Positions 48,266 to 57,231 of a DNA stretch of 64,000 bases are shown here, piece after piece. The notes under the pieces are model-generated. The model was not told the DNA's origin. It did no database searches and saw nothing but the letters and a program-made list of their open reading frames with translations. Every line of letters begins with the position of its first letter. Positions within the stretch are counted from its first letter, which is position 1. Origin of the DNA: Streptomyces sp. CBMA29 (GTDB lineage: Bacteria; Actinomycetota; Actinomycetes; Streptomycetales; Streptomycetaceae); NCBI RefSeq assembly GCF_014596445.1, contig NZ_MECL01000124.1, positions 62,001 to 126,000 on the forward strand. Direction: 5' to 3'. Made by a program: the position numbers and the translations under genes.

Positions 48266-49214
48266 CGGTCAGCACGCCGGTCTTGAAGTGCTTCTGCATG
48301 AAGGGGTAGACCATCAGGATCGGTACGAGGGTGAGTACCACGACGGCCATCTGGAGCGACAGCGGCGCGGTCTGCGCGTGCGCGGTGCCGAAGCCGCTGT
48401 TCACCGAACCCGGCATGTTCATCCCGTAGTTGACGTACTCCAACAGCACATACTGCAAGGGCCACTTGGGGCTGTCCGTGGGCATGTAGAGCATGACATT
48501 GAAGAAGGAGTTCCAGTATCCGACCGCGTAGAAGAGCGTGACGACGGCGGTCACGGCCCGCGAGGTGGGCAGCACGACCGACCACAGGATGCGCCAGTCG
48601 TTGGCGCCGTCCATCCGCGCCGCGTCGATGAGTTCGGCGGAGGTGCCGGAGTAGAAGGCGCGCAGGACGAGGATGTTGAACACGGAGATCGCGCTGGGCA
48701 GGATCAGCGCCCAGTACTGGCCGTAGCCGCCGAGGCCGGTGACGACGAGGTACGTCGGGATCAGGCCGCCGCTGACGAACATCGTGACGATCAGCACCAT
48801 CAGGATCGCCCGGTGGCCGAGCGACCCGGAGCGCGACAGGCCGTACGCGCACAGCACCGAGACCACCATCGAGATCGCGGTGCCGACGCCGGTGATGCCG
48901 AGGCTGACCAGCAGGGCGCGGGTGACCGCGCCGTTCTCCAGCATCAGCCGGTAGGCGTTGAGCGTCATCCCGTCCGGCCAGATCACCAGGCCGCCCGCGC
49001 GGCCGATCGCGCCGGGCGTGGAGACGCTGGTCAGCGCCACGATCCACAGCGGCACCAGGACGGCCGCCACGACCAGGGCCAAGGTGGCGCCCTTGAAGGT
49101 CTGCCCGGCGACGCCCGGCGCCTCCTCCCACGACGGGCGCTGCGGCCCCTTGCGCGCACGGGGGTCGCGCGTACGGCCGGCGCGGTCGCCGCCCACGGTC
49201 AGTGTGTCGGTCAT
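48249..49214 (-). CDS. Carbohydrate ABC transporter permease (LplC/YtcP type)
   Basis: 321-residue CUT1 permease with six membrane helices. The first is at about 45-65 (GATLALVVAAVLVPLWIVAL), and the EAA-loop ELIDAARMDGANDWRILWSVVLP contacts the ATPase. The N-terminal 35 residues are a basic cytoplasmic arm. It pairs with the upstream permease through a 4-bp ATGA overlap. Its 3' end runs into the 15-bp tandem repeats. No ATPase gene is in the locus, so a shared MsiK-type ATPase is expected, as is usual for Streptomyces CUT1 systems. Confidence 0.95.
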   Translation of the reverse strand: MTDTLTVGGDRAGRTRDPRARKGPQRPSWEEAPGVAGQTFKGATLALVVAAVLVPLWIVALTSVSTPGAIGRAGGLVIWPDGMTLNAYRLMLENGAVTRALLVSLGITGVGTAISMVVSVLCAYGLSRSGSLGHRAILMVLIVTMFVSGGLIPTYLVVTGLGGYGQYWALILPSAISVFNILVLRAFYSGTSAELIDAARMDGANDWRILWSVVLPTSRAVTAVVTLFYAVGYWNSFFNVMLYMPTDSPKWPLQYVLLEYVNYGMNMPGSVNSGFGTAHAQTAPLSLQMAVVVLTLVPILMVYPFMQKHFKTGVLTGAVKG

Positions 49215-50218
49215 TTCCGGTACAACCCGTCCTCGCCGAAGGAGTGCGCCAGCCGGTTCGCGCCCCAGATCAGCAGCAGCGAGATGACGCTCTTGAACAG
49301 ACCTGCGGCGGCGCCGTAGCTGTAGTTGTTGGTGGCGATGCCGTAATAGAAGGAGAAGGTGTCCAGGACGTCGGCCGCGTCGTGGCCGACCGCGCCGCGC
49401 TGGATCAGGAACTGCTCGAAGCCGACGGTCAGCGCGTTGCCGAGCCGCAGCACGAGCATCAGCACGATCACCCCGCGCATGCCGGGCAGCGTGATGTGCC
49501 ACATCCGGCGCCACCGGCCCGCGCCGTCGACGGCCGCGGCCTCGTACTGGTTCTGGTCGATGGCCGCGAGCGCCGCGAGGAAGACGATGATGCCCCAGCC
49601 CGCCTCCTTCCACACCGCCTGCGAGGTGATGAGCAGCGCGAAGGTGTGCGGGTCGGTCATCACGTCCCAGGTGCCGATCGAATGTCGGCGCAGGAACTGG
49701 TTGAGCACGCCCGCGCCGCCGAGCATCTGCTGGAAGACGGTGATCGTCAGCACCCAGGAGAAGAAGTGCGGCAGATAGACGATGGACTGCACGAAATTGC
49801 GCAGCCGTTCGCTGATCACGGTGTTGAGCATCAGGGCGAGCGCGATCGGCACCGGGAAGAAGAGGATGATCTGGACGGAGCTGAGGAAGAGCGTGTTGCG
49901 CAACGCGCCCCAGAACAGCGGGTCGTGGAAGAGCTGCCGGAACTGCTCCAGGCCCGCGAAGTCGCTGTTGCGGACGCCGACCAGCGGGTCGTAGTACTCG
50001 AAGGCGGTGACCAGGCCGAACAGCGGCGCGTAGTTGAAGACCAGCAGCAGCGCGACGGCCGGGAGGGTCATCAGCAGCAGCGACTTGTCGCGGCGCAGCC
50101 GCACGCGCCAGGTCAGGCCGCCGTGCGCCGGGCCCTTGGCGTTGCCCTTCGCTGAAGGCTTGTCGGAGTCCGACGTCGCAGCGTCCTTCTGCGACTTCCC
50201 GGTGATGATCGCGGCCAC
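49211..50218 (-). CDS. Carbohydrate ABC transporter permease (LplB type)
   Basis: 335-residue CUT1 permease. After a polar Lys/Asp-rich arm, the first helix is SLLLMTLPAVALLLVFNYAPL, with six helices in all. The EAA loop is NQYEAAAVDGAGRWRRMWHITLP. FNYAPLFGLVTAFEYYDP and the NYSYGAAAGLFKSV end are typical of the LplB/YteP branch that imports polysaccharide-derived oligosaccharides. The GTG at 50216-50218 starts 3 bp after the binding-protein stop. Translationally coupled to the second permease. Confidence 0.95.
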   Translation of the reverse strand: MAAIITGKSQKDAATSDSDKPSAKGNAKGPAHGGLTWRVRLRRDKSLLLMTLPAVALLLVFNYAPLFGLVTAFEYYDPLVGVRNSDFAGLEQFRQLFHDPLFWGALRNTLFLSSVQIILFFPVPIALALMLNTVISERLRNFVQSIVYLPHFFSWVLTITVFQQMLGGAGVLNQFLRRHSIGTWDVMTDPHTFALLITSQAVWKEAGWGIIVFLAALAAIDQNQYEAAAVDGAGRWRRMWHITLPGMRGVIVLMLVLRLGNALTVGFEQFLIQRGAVGHDAADVLDTFSFYYGIATNNYSYGAAAGLFKSVISLLLIWGANRLAHSFGEDGLYRK

Positions 50219-50221
50219 CGC

Positions 50222-51901
50222 CTACTGCCCCGAGCCGTACTTGTCGAGCACGTTCGTCTGCATCCACGTCGTCAACTGCGTGCCGCCGCTGCTCTTCCAC
50301 GAGGAGATCGCGGCCTGCACGTCGGAGACCTTCTTCTTGCCGTGGTAGCAGTCCTTGATGGTGTCCTCGACGGCCTGGCCCGCGTCGGCGGTCGCGAAGC
50401 GCTGCGGCACGATGATGTTCATGTTCCAGAACACCGGCTTGTACGCGGTCGCCGCCGCTGCCGCCTGCCAGGCCGCGTAGTCCTTGGTCACCTGCGGGGC
50501 GCCCGGGTTGCTGATCACCGCGGAGCAGGTGGCAAGGAAGGGATACGTCTGCTGCTGGACGTCTTTCTTGCCCTCGTCGGTGAAGGTCGGCGTGCCGTTG
50601 TCCATCGTGTAGTGGACGCCCTCGGCGCCGTAGTTGACCATCGTGTACTCGGCCGAACCGAACGGCGCGGCCAGGTAGTTGGCGACCGCCAGCAGCTCCT
50701 TGATCCGGTCCTTCGACAGCTTGATGTTCAGATAGCTCATCAGGCTGGTGGAGTTGCCGAGGAAGATCGCCGGTTTGGAGCTGCCGTCGGCGGCGAAGAC
50801 CTTGAACGAGCCGCGCCGGTAACTGGCGTTGGCCGCCGTGCCCGCCTGCGCGTCCGCGAGATTCCAGGCGCCGGTGCCGTCACCGGAGATGAGGGCCTTG
50901 CCCGCGTAGAAGCGGTTCTTGCCGTCGTTGGTGTTGCCCGCGAGCGCGTCCGGGTGCATGTAGCCGGACTTGGCGAGCTTGTAGTGCCAGTCCAGCGCCT
51001 CCAGCAGCTCCTGGCCCTCGTACTTGTGGACCAGCTTGCCGTCCTTGACCGTCCACTTGTTGGGCACGCCCCAGAACGGTGCGAGATACGTCCACAGGTC
51101 GTCGAAGGCCCACACACCGCCCTTGGCGTTCGTCAACTCCTTGCCGAGCGCGAGGAGATCGGCCGCCGAGTTGACGTCGTCGGGGTTGATGCCCTTGGTC
51201 TGGAGGATGTCGGCCCGGTGGTAGGTGGTGCCCGCGACGACGAAGCCGCTGGAGAAGGACGGGATGCCGTAGAGCTTGTCCTCCCACACCCCGGCCTGCC
51301 AGGCGCCGGTCGGGATCGCGGCCAGATTCGGGTAGTCCTTGACCGCGTCGCCCGCCAGGTACGGCGTGAGGTCGGCTATCTGGGTGCCGGCCAGCTTGCC
51401 GACGTTGAAGTTGGCGTTCCACCAGGTGGGGAGCTGGATCCAGTCCGGCAGCTTCTTGGCCGCCGTCATGGTCGGGATGGCGGTGTCGTAGTGGTTGCCG
51501 TCGGCGGGCTTCATCGTGAGCGTCACGCCGAGGGCCTTGCCCATGGCCTGGTAGAAGGAGTTGCCCGGCTGGGGGATGGTGCCCCACAGCGGGGTGACGG
51601 CGGTGTAGCTGCCGCCCTTGCCCGGCACGCCGTCGACCGTCTTCACCGGGCTCGCCGGGTAGGTCAGGAAGCCGGGGTCGGTGGCGGTGCCCGCGGCGCC
51701 CGGCGCCGCCGGGATGTCCGCCGTGACCGAACGGCTCGCGGTGAACTGCGGCAGCGCCGCCTTCAGCCCGCTCTTGCTGCTGGTGCCACCCTTGCTGCTC
51801 GACCCGCTTCCACAGGCGGTCAGCAGCGGGGACAGGGCCGCGGCTCCGGCTGTCGCCGCCGCCGCGCTCACAAAGGTTCTGCGGTTCAACTGGCTGGTCA
51901 T
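50222..51901 (-). CDS. Extracellular sugar-binding lipoprotein (LplA-like, large)
   Basis: 559-residue ABC solute-binding protein. The signal peptide has twin Arg (NRRTFVSAAAATAG) and a lipobox LLTAC with lipidated Cys30, so Tat-dependent export and membrane anchoring are likely. The mature protein is a large type-2 binding fold of the LplA group (AIPTMTAAKKLPDWIQLP, YGIPSFSSGF, AEYTMVNYGAEGVHYTM), rich in surface Trp/Tyr as expected for oligosaccharide binding. First gene of the operon. Its promoter (TTGTCG-17-TACTGT on the minus strand) has a LacI operator at the predicted start site. Confidence 0.94.
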   Translation of the reverse strand: MTSQLNRRTFVSAAAATAGAAALSPLLTACGSGSSSKGGTSSKSGLKAALPQFTASRSVTADIPAAPGAAGTATDPGFLTYPASPVKTVDGVPGKGGSYTAVTPLWGTIPQPGNSFYQAMGKALGVTLTMKPADGNHYDTAIPTMTAAKKLPDWIQLPTWWNANFNVGKLAGTQIADLTPYLAGDAVKDYPNLAAIPTGAWQAGVWEDKLYGIPSFSSGFVVAGTTYHRADILQTKGINPDDVNSAADLLALGKELTNAKGGVWAFDDLWTYLAPFWGVPNKWTVKDGKLVHKYEGQELLEALDWHYKLAKSGYMHPDALAGNTNDGKNRFYAGKALISGDGTGAWNLADAQAGTAANASYRRGSFKVFAADGSSKPAIFLGNSTSLMSYLNIKLSKDRIKELLAVANYLAAPFGSAEYTMVNYGAEGVHYTMDNGTPTFTDEGKKDVQQQTYPFLATCSAVISNPGAPQVTKDYAAWQAAAAATAYKPVFWNMNIIVPQRFATADAGQAVEDTIKDCYHGKKKVSDVQAAISSWKSSGGTQLTTWMQTNVLDKYGSGQ

Positions 51902-52024
51902 GGTGGGTCCTTCGCCGTGTGGGGTGGTCCGATCCGGGGGACGCCGAGGGTGCGTGCCGTGTGTGCGGTGTGTGCCGTGCGTGCCGTGTGTGCCGTGGAG
52001 GAGGCGAGGCGTCGAAGAGGGTTG

Positions 52025-52038
52025 TCGAAGCGCTTCGA
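52025..52038. promoter_or_regulatory. LacI operator 1: TCGAAGCGCTTCGA
   Basis: Perfect 14-bp palindrome at about +4 to +17 of the predicted binding-protein transcript. The central CG step and symmetry are typical of LacI-family operators. Confidence 0.8.
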
Positions 52039-52240
52039 TGTGTCGGCGACAGTAACCACGTGTTTCGGTTCCGACAAGAGTTCTGACGCGACTGTCCGGC
52101 AGGCGGATTCCGGCCCCCTCCGGTCCTGAGGGCGTCGTAGAGGTCCTGTTCAGGGCGTTCGATGAATTCGACAGCCGCGCGCGGGGCGGAGGTTGTGCGT
52201 GACCCGTTGACACCCTCGTCGGCGGCGTGTCAGCTTCGGC

Positions 52241-52250
52241 GAAGCGCTTC
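52241..52250. promoter_or_regulatory. LacI operator 2: GAAGCGCTTC core
   Basis: Same 10-bp core as operator 1 (extended CGAAGCGCTTCA), at the predicted start point of the GH3 transcript, 41 bp before the GTG start. Confidence 0.75.
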
Positions 52251-52281
52251 ACCACGTCACCGGCCCAAGGGGTTTGCCTCA

Positions 52282-55215
52282 GTGAGTACGACGCCCGTGC
52301 ACGACCGGCCGCCCTTCCGCGACGCGGAACTGCCGCTGCGCGAACGGGTCGAGGACCTGCTCGGCAGGCTCACCCTCGACGAACGCGTGGCGCTGCTGCA
52401 CCAGTACGCCCCGGCCGTGCCCCGGCTCGGCATCGCCGCCTTCCGCACCGGCACCGAGGCGCTGCACGGCGTCGCGTGGCTCGGCATCGCCACCACCTTT
52501 CCGCAGGCCGTGGGCCTGGGCGCCACCTGGGACGAGGAGTTGACGCACGCGGTCGCGACGGCCGTCTCCGTCGAGCAGCGCGCCTTCCACCACCACAGGG
52601 CCGCGCCCATCGGCGCCGGGCCGATCAGCCTCCAGGCGTGGGCGCCGGTGGTGAATCTGCTCCGCGACCCGCGCTGGGGGCGCAACGAGGAGGGCTACGC
52701 GGAGGACCCGCTGCTCACCGCGCGCCTCGGCGACGCCTACTGCCGGGGCATGGCGGGCGACGACCCCGAGCACCTGCGCACGGCGCCGATCCTCAAGCAC
52801 TTCCTCGCCTACAACAACGAGGACGACCGCTGCGTCACCTCCTCGGGGCTGCGCCCGCGCGTCCTGCACGAGTACGACCTCGCCGCCTTCCGTCCGGCCG
52901 TCGCCTCGGGCGCCGCGACGGGCGCGATGCTCGCGTACAACCTGGTCAACGGGCGTCCCTGCCACGTCAGTCCGCTGATCGAGTCGGAGCTGCGGCGCTG
53001 GGCCGCGCCCACCGGGCACGAGCTGTTCGTGGTCAGCGACGCCGAGGCGCCCAGCAATCTGGTCGACCCCGAGCACTACTTCACCGATCACGCGGAGTCG
53101 CACGCGGCGGCGCTGCGCGCCGGGGTCGACAGCTTCACCGACCACGGCGAGGACTCCGCCGTCACCGTCGGCCGCCTCCAGGACGCGCTGCGGCGCGGGC
53201 TGATCGACGAGGACGACGTGACGCGCGCGGTACGGCGGCAGCTCGCGATCCGCTTCCGGCTCGGCGAATTCGACCCGGAGCGCGACCCGTACGCGGGCAT
53301 CGGCTGGGACGCCGTCGACTCGCCCGCGCACCGCGAACTCGCCCTGCGCGCGGCGACGGAGGCGGTGGTGCTGCTGAAGAACGACGGGACGCTGCCGCTG
53401 GAGCCGGTCGCGGGGGTACGGCACAAGGTCGCGGTGATCGGGCCGCTCGCGGACACCCTCTTCGAGGACTGGTACAGCGGCACGATGCCGTACCGGATCA
53501 CGGCCGCCGACGGGCTCAGGGCCGCGCTGGCCGCGCGCGGCGACGAGGTGACCGCCGTGGTCGAGGGCGTCGACCGGATCGCCCTGCGCGCGGTGTCGTC
53601 CGGCGGCGCGCTGTCGGTCCCGGCGGACGACCCGGCGGGACCGATGGCGGTGACACCGGACGCGGAGACCGGCGACGACGCCCGCTTCGACGTCTTCGAC
53701 TGGGGCGGCGGTGTGCTGACGCTGCGCAGCGCCCGCACCGGACGCTATGTGACCTGCGGTGACAACGAGTTGACGGCGTCTCAGGTGCTGCCAGGCGGCT
53801 GGGACGTACAGGAGACGTTCCGTCTTGAGGAGCAGGCGGACGGTACGGAGCTGCTCCGGCATGTACACAGCGGCCGGTACGCGGCGGTGGACGGGGCGTC
53901 CGGGCGCGTGACGGTGAGCGCCGACACCCCTGCGAAGGCGGAGAGTTGGCGCCGTACGGTCGTGCGCGACGGGCTCGCGGAGGCCGCTGCCGCCGCCGCG
54001 GCGGCCGACACCGCCGTCGTCGTCCTCGGCAACGACCCGCTGATCAACGGCCGGGAGACGCAGGACCGCCCCGACACCGCCCTGCCGCCCGCGCAGGACG
54101 CGCTGCTGCGTGCGGTCGCCGCCGCGCAGCCGCGCACCGTACTCGCCGTGACCAGCAGCTATCCGTACGCGCTCGACTGGGCGCAGGCCCAGGTGCCCGC
54201 GGTGCTGTGGACCGCGCACGGCGGGCAGGAGAGCGGCCGGGCGCTGGCCGCGGTGCTGCTCGGCGCGAGCGAACCGACCGGGCGGCTGCCGCAGACCTGG
54301 TACCGCGGCGGCGACCCGCTGCCGCCGCCACTGGACTACGACATCATCACGGCGGGCTGGACGTACCAGTACCACCGGGCGCCCGCGCTCTACGGGTTCG
54401 GGCACGGTCTGTCGTACACCACGTTCGGCTACGAGGACCTGCGGCTGTCGGCGGCGCGGATCGCGTCGGGCGAGCCGGTGACGGCGACGGTGACCGTCGT
54501 CAACACCGGGGAGCGCGCGGGCACCGAGACCGTGCAGCTCTACACCCGTGCGGTGGCGGCCCGTTACGACGCGCCGCTGCTGCGGCTCGCCGCCTTCCGC
54601 AAGGTGCGGCTCGCGCCGGGCGAGCGGCGGGAGCTGAGCGTCGAGGTGCCCGCCGACGCGCTCGCGCACTGGGATGTCGCGACCGGCGCCTTCACCGTGG
54701 ACCCGGGCGCGTACGACGTCCTCGTGGCGCGCGGGGTCCAGGACGTCGCCGCGACCGCCCGGCTGGAGGTCACCGGCCCGACTCCCGCTCCCCGTAAGGC
54801 CGTTGGCGTCCGCCTCGCGGCCGTCGACTTCGACGCCTGTACGGGGCTGCGGCTGCTGGACGCGGACCCCGTCACCGGTGACGCGGTCGGCCCGAGCACG
54901 CCGCCGGAACCGGCCACCGCCGTCTTCCGGAACGTCGACCTGACCGGGGCGCGTACGGTCGCGGTCCAGGTCAGCCGTCCGACGGCCGACGGCGCGTCCG
55001 GCGCCGTACCGTCCCGGATCGAGCTGCGCTGCGACGGCGCGCCGCTGGCCGCCTTCACCCCGCCGCCGACCGCGGACCGCCACACCTGGACGGAGCTGAC
55101 CGCCCCCCTGTCCGCCCCCCCGCCCCCCGGCCCCCACACGCTGACCTGGACCCTGACCGGAGACGCCCTGCTGGCCGGGTTCACCTTCGCGGAATTCCCG
55201 GAATTCCCGGAATGA
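52282..55215 (+). CDS. GH3 beta-glucosidase-type glycosidase with inserted beta-trefoil-like domain
   Basis: 977 residues. The GH3 N-terminal barrel covers about 20-330, with the nucleophile Asp253 in LFVVSDAEAPSN and KHFLAYNNE before it. The GH3 C-terminal alpha/beta sandwich (about 355-430 and 560-700) is interrupted at about 432-560 by LTLRSARTGRYVTCGD...HVHSGRYAAVDG, a fascin/ricin-like beta-trefoil pattern. This is where other GH3 enzymes carry a PA14 domain. Then come a FnIII-like domain (about 710-800) and a C-terminal CBM6-like jelly roll (about 815-975). No signal peptide. The GTG at 52282 follows AAGGGG. The product ends in a small EFPEFPE duplication. Probably releases beta-linked glucose (or xylose) from imported oligosaccharides. 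Confidence 0.9.
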   Translation: MSTTPVHDRPPFRDAELPLRERVEDLLGRLTLDERVALLHQYAPAVPRLGIAAFRTGTEALHGVAWLGIATTFPQAVGLGATWDEELTHAVATAVSVEQRAFHHHRAAPIGAGPISLQAWAPVVNLLRDPRWGRNEEGYAEDPLLTARLGDAYCRGMAGDDPEHLRTAPILKHFLAYNNEDDRCVTSSGLRPRVLHEYDLAAFRPAVASGAATGAMLAYNLVNGRPCHVSPLIESELRRWAAPTGHELFVVSDAEAPSNLVDPEHYFTDHAESHAAALRAGVDSFTDHGEDSAVTVGRLQDALRRGLIDEDDVTRAVRRQLAIRFRLGEFDPERDPYAGIGWDAVDSPAHRELALRAATEAVVLLKNDGTLPLEPVAGVRHKVAVIGPLADTLFEDWYSGTMPYRITAADGLRAALAARGDEVTAVVEGVDRIALRAVSSGGALSVPADDPAGPMAVTPDAETGDDARFDVFDWGGGVLTLRSARTGRYVTCGDNELTASQVLPGGWDVQETFRLEEQADGTELLRHVHSGRYAAVDGASGRVTVSADTPAKAESWRRTVVRDGLAEAAAAAAAADTAVVVLGNDPLINGRETQDRPDTALPPAQDALLRAVAAAQPRTVLAVTSSYPYALDWAQAQVPAVLWTAHGGQESGRALAAVLLGASEPTGRLPQTWYRGGDPLPPPLDYDIITAGWTYQYHRAPALYGFGHGLSYTTFGYEDLRLSAARIASGEPVTATVTVVNTGERAGTETVQLYTRAVAARYDAPLLRLAAFRKVRLAPGERRELSVEVPADALAHWDVATGAFTVDPGAYDVLVARGVQDVAATARLEVTGPTPAPRKAVGVRLAAVDFDACTGLRLLDADPVTGDAVGPSTPPEPATAVFRNVDLTGARTVAVQVSRPTADGASGAVPSRIELRCDGAPLAAFTPPPTADRHTWTELTAPLSAPPPPGPHTLTWTLTGDALLAGFTFAEFPEFPE

Positions 55216-55343
55216 GCCACGGCACTCATTGAACGGCTGCGCTTCTTAATTCGTTCGCTTTCTTCTATTGGACGACTGCCCGCCTCGCGGGTGAAGCTGG
55301 GGGTTCGTTGTTGTCGTCGGTGGAATGAGAGAGGCGCGAAACC

Positions 55344-56210
55344 ATGCAGAGTCGTCGTATCGGTGCCGTCGAGGTCAGCGCGATCGGGCTGGGCGGGATG
55401 CCCATGTCGATCGAGGGACGGCCGGAGGAGGCACGTTCGGTCGCGACGATCCACGCGGCGCTCGACGCCGGGGTGACCCTGATCGACACCGCGGACGCGT
55501 ATCACTGGCACGCCGACGAGGTCGGGCACAACGAGTCGCTGATCGCGAAGGCGCTGGCGTCGTACGGCGGCGACAGCGACGGCGTGCTGGTCGCGACCAA
55601 GGGCGGCCACCTGCGGCCGGGCGACGGTTCGTGGACGCTGGACGGCAGGCCGGAGCACATCAAGGCGGCCTGCGAGGCGTCGCTGCGGCGGCTCGGCGTC
55701 GAGGCGATCGGGCTCTACCAGTTCCACCGGCCCGACCCCGCCGTGCCGTACGAGGAGTCGGTCGGCGCGCTCGCCGAGCTGCTGGACGCGGGCAAGATCC
55801 GGATGGCGGGCATCTCCAACGCGAGCCAGGACCGTATCCGGCTGTCGCAGGAGATCCTGGGCGGGCGCCTGGTGTCGGTGCAGAACCAGTTCTCGCCCGC
55901 GCACCGTTCCAGCGAGCCGGAGTTGGCGCTCTGCGACGAGCTGGGCGTCGCCTTCCTGCCGTGGAGCCCGCTCGGCGGCATCGCCCGCGCCGGTGAACTC
56001 GGCTCCTCCTACGGGGAGTTCGCCAAGGTCGCCGCCGCGCACGGCGTCAGCCCGCAGCAGGTCTGCCTGGCCTGGCTGCTCGCGCTGTCCCCGGTCGTCG
56101 TCCCGATCCCCGGCTCCAGCCGCCCCGAGACCATCCGCGACTCGGTCGCCGCCGCCGAACTCACCCTGGACGCCGACGAGATCGCCCGGCTCAGCGCCGC
56201 CGTCCGCTGA
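55344..56210 (+). CDS. Aldo/keto reductase
   Basis: 288-residue AKR oxidoreductase. Tetrad Asp48 and Tyr53 (LIDTADAYHW), Lys86 (VATKGGH), His128 (LYQFHRPD). IPIPGSSRPETIRDSV-like cofactor segment present (VPIPGSSRPETIRDS). Shorter than most AKRs. AGAGAGG lies upstream of the ATG. It begins 128 bp after the GH3 gene, behind an unusually AT-rich stretch (CTTCTTAATTCGTTCGC...TTCTATTGG, 55245-55270) that could be a promoter. A role in sugar metabolism next to the glycoside locus is possible but unproven. Confidence 0.92.
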   Translation: MQSRRIGAVEVSAIGLGGMPMSIEGRPEEARSVATIHAALDAGVTLIDTADAYHWHADEVGHNESLIAKALASYGGDSDGVLVATKGGHLRPGDGSWTLDGRPEHIKAACEASLRRLGVEAIGLYQFHRPDPAVPYEESVGALAELLDAGKIRMAGISNASQDRIRLSQEILGGRLVSVQNQFSPAHRSSEPELALCDELGVAFLPWSPLGGIARAGELGSSYGEFAKVAAAHGVSPQQVCLAWLLALSPVVVPIPGSSRPETIRDSVAAAELTLDADEIARLSAAVR

Positions 56211-56250
56211 CCTGACAGTTACCCGAGCATCACCCGAGAAGAGGAAGTCT

Positions 56251-57225
56251 GTGCGTTACCGCGAACTGGGCCGCAGCGGCCTGTCCGTGTCGGAGATCGG
56301 CTACGGCGCCTGGGGCATCGGCGAGGGGGCGTGGGTGGGCGCGACCGAGGACGAGTCGGTACGCGCCCTGCACCGGGCCGTCGACCTCGGCGTGAACCTC
56401 GTCGACACCGCCCGCGGCTACGGCGAGAGCGAGCGCATCGTCGGCCGGGTCGTCCGCGAGCGGGCGGCGGCAGGTGACGAGATCCTGGTGGCCACCAAGG
56501 TCCCGCCGGGCAACGGCAGATGGCCCGCGCCCGCCGGGGTGAGCGCGCAGGAGGCGTTCTCCGGCGACCACATCCGCGCCAGCCTGGACACCAGCCTGCG
56601 CGCCAGCGGCCTCGACCACTTCGACGTGCTCCAGTTCCACGTCTGGCGGGACGAGTGGGTCGGCCGGGGCGACTGGCTGGAGACCGTCGCCGACCTCAAG
56701 CAGCAGGGCAAGATCCGGCTGTTCGGCGTCTCGGTCAACGACCACGAGACCGACAACTCGCTGGCGCTGGTCCGCAGCGGTGTCGTGGACACCGTCCAGG
56801 TCATCTACAACATCTTCGAGCAGACGCCCGCCGAGTCGCTGCTGCCCGCCTGCCAGGAGCACGGCGTCGGCGTGATCGTCCGCGTCGCGCTCGACGAGGG
56901 CGGTCTGACCGGTGCGGTCACGGCCGGTACGACCTTCCCCGAGGGCGACTTCCGCAACCGCTACTTCCGCGGCGACCGCCCGGCCCAGGTCGAACAGCGC
57001 GTCCGGGCGATCGTCGACGACCTCGGCATCGCCCCGGACGCCGTCGCCGAGACCGCCCTGCGCTACGTCCTCAGCGCGCCGGCCGTCTCCACCGTCATCC
57101 CCGGCATGCGGTCGGTGCGCAACGTCGAGCGCAACACCGCGGTCAGCGACCGGACTTCGCTGACCGAGGAGCAGCTCGCGATCCTTGCCAAGCACCGCTG
57201 GCAGCGCAACTTCTACGCGTCGTAG
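56251..57225 (+). CDS. Aldo/keto reductase, second of a tandem pair
   Basis: 324-residue AKR oxidoreductase. Asp52 and Tyr57 (LVDTARGYGES), Lys83 (VATKVPPG), His130 (VLQFHVWRDEW). The group with RELGRSGLSVSEIGYGAWGIG includes sugar and polyol dehydrogenases. The GTG at 56251 follows GAGGAAG by a good distance. It is 40 bp after the first AKR, so the two form an operon, probably extending the GH3 transcription unit. It converges on the HxlR regulator with only 6 bp between stops. Confidence 0.92.
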   Translation: MRYRELGRSGLSVSEIGYGAWGIGEGAWVGATEDESVRALHRAVDLGVNLVDTARGYGESERIVGRVVRERAAAGDEILVATKVPPGNGRWPAPAGVSAQEAFSGDHIRASLDTSLRASGLDHFDVLQFHVWRDEWVGRGDWLETVADLKQQGKIRLFGVSVNDHETDNSLALVRSGVVDTVQVIYNIFEQTPAESLLPACQEHGVGVIVRVALDEGGLTGAVTAGTTFPEGDFRNRYFRGDRPAQVEQRVRAIVDDLGIAPDAVAETALRYVLSAPAVSTVIPGMRSVRNVERNTAVSDRTSLTEEQLAILAKHRWQRNFYAS

Positions 57226-57231
57226 CGGCGT

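Larger units (their letters stand above)
51902..52281. promoter_or_regulatory. Divergent control region of the glycoside locus
   Basis: Minus-strand promoter for the binding-protein operon: -35 at 52072-52077 (TTGTCG) and -10 at 52049-52054 (TACTGT), 17-bp spacer. Plus-strand promoter for the GH3 gene: TTGACA at 52207-52212 and a weak TCAGCT at 52230-52235, 17-bp spacer. Each has a palindromic operator at its predicted start point. A run of near-repeats TGTGCCGTG (51955-52000) lies in the binding-protein leader. Confidence 0.65.

Noticed and set aside
55344..57225. The two aldo/keto reductases as proven parts of the glycoside pathway
   Set aside because: Only position supports this; AKRs are common in this window (four in all) and the first one may have its own promoter.
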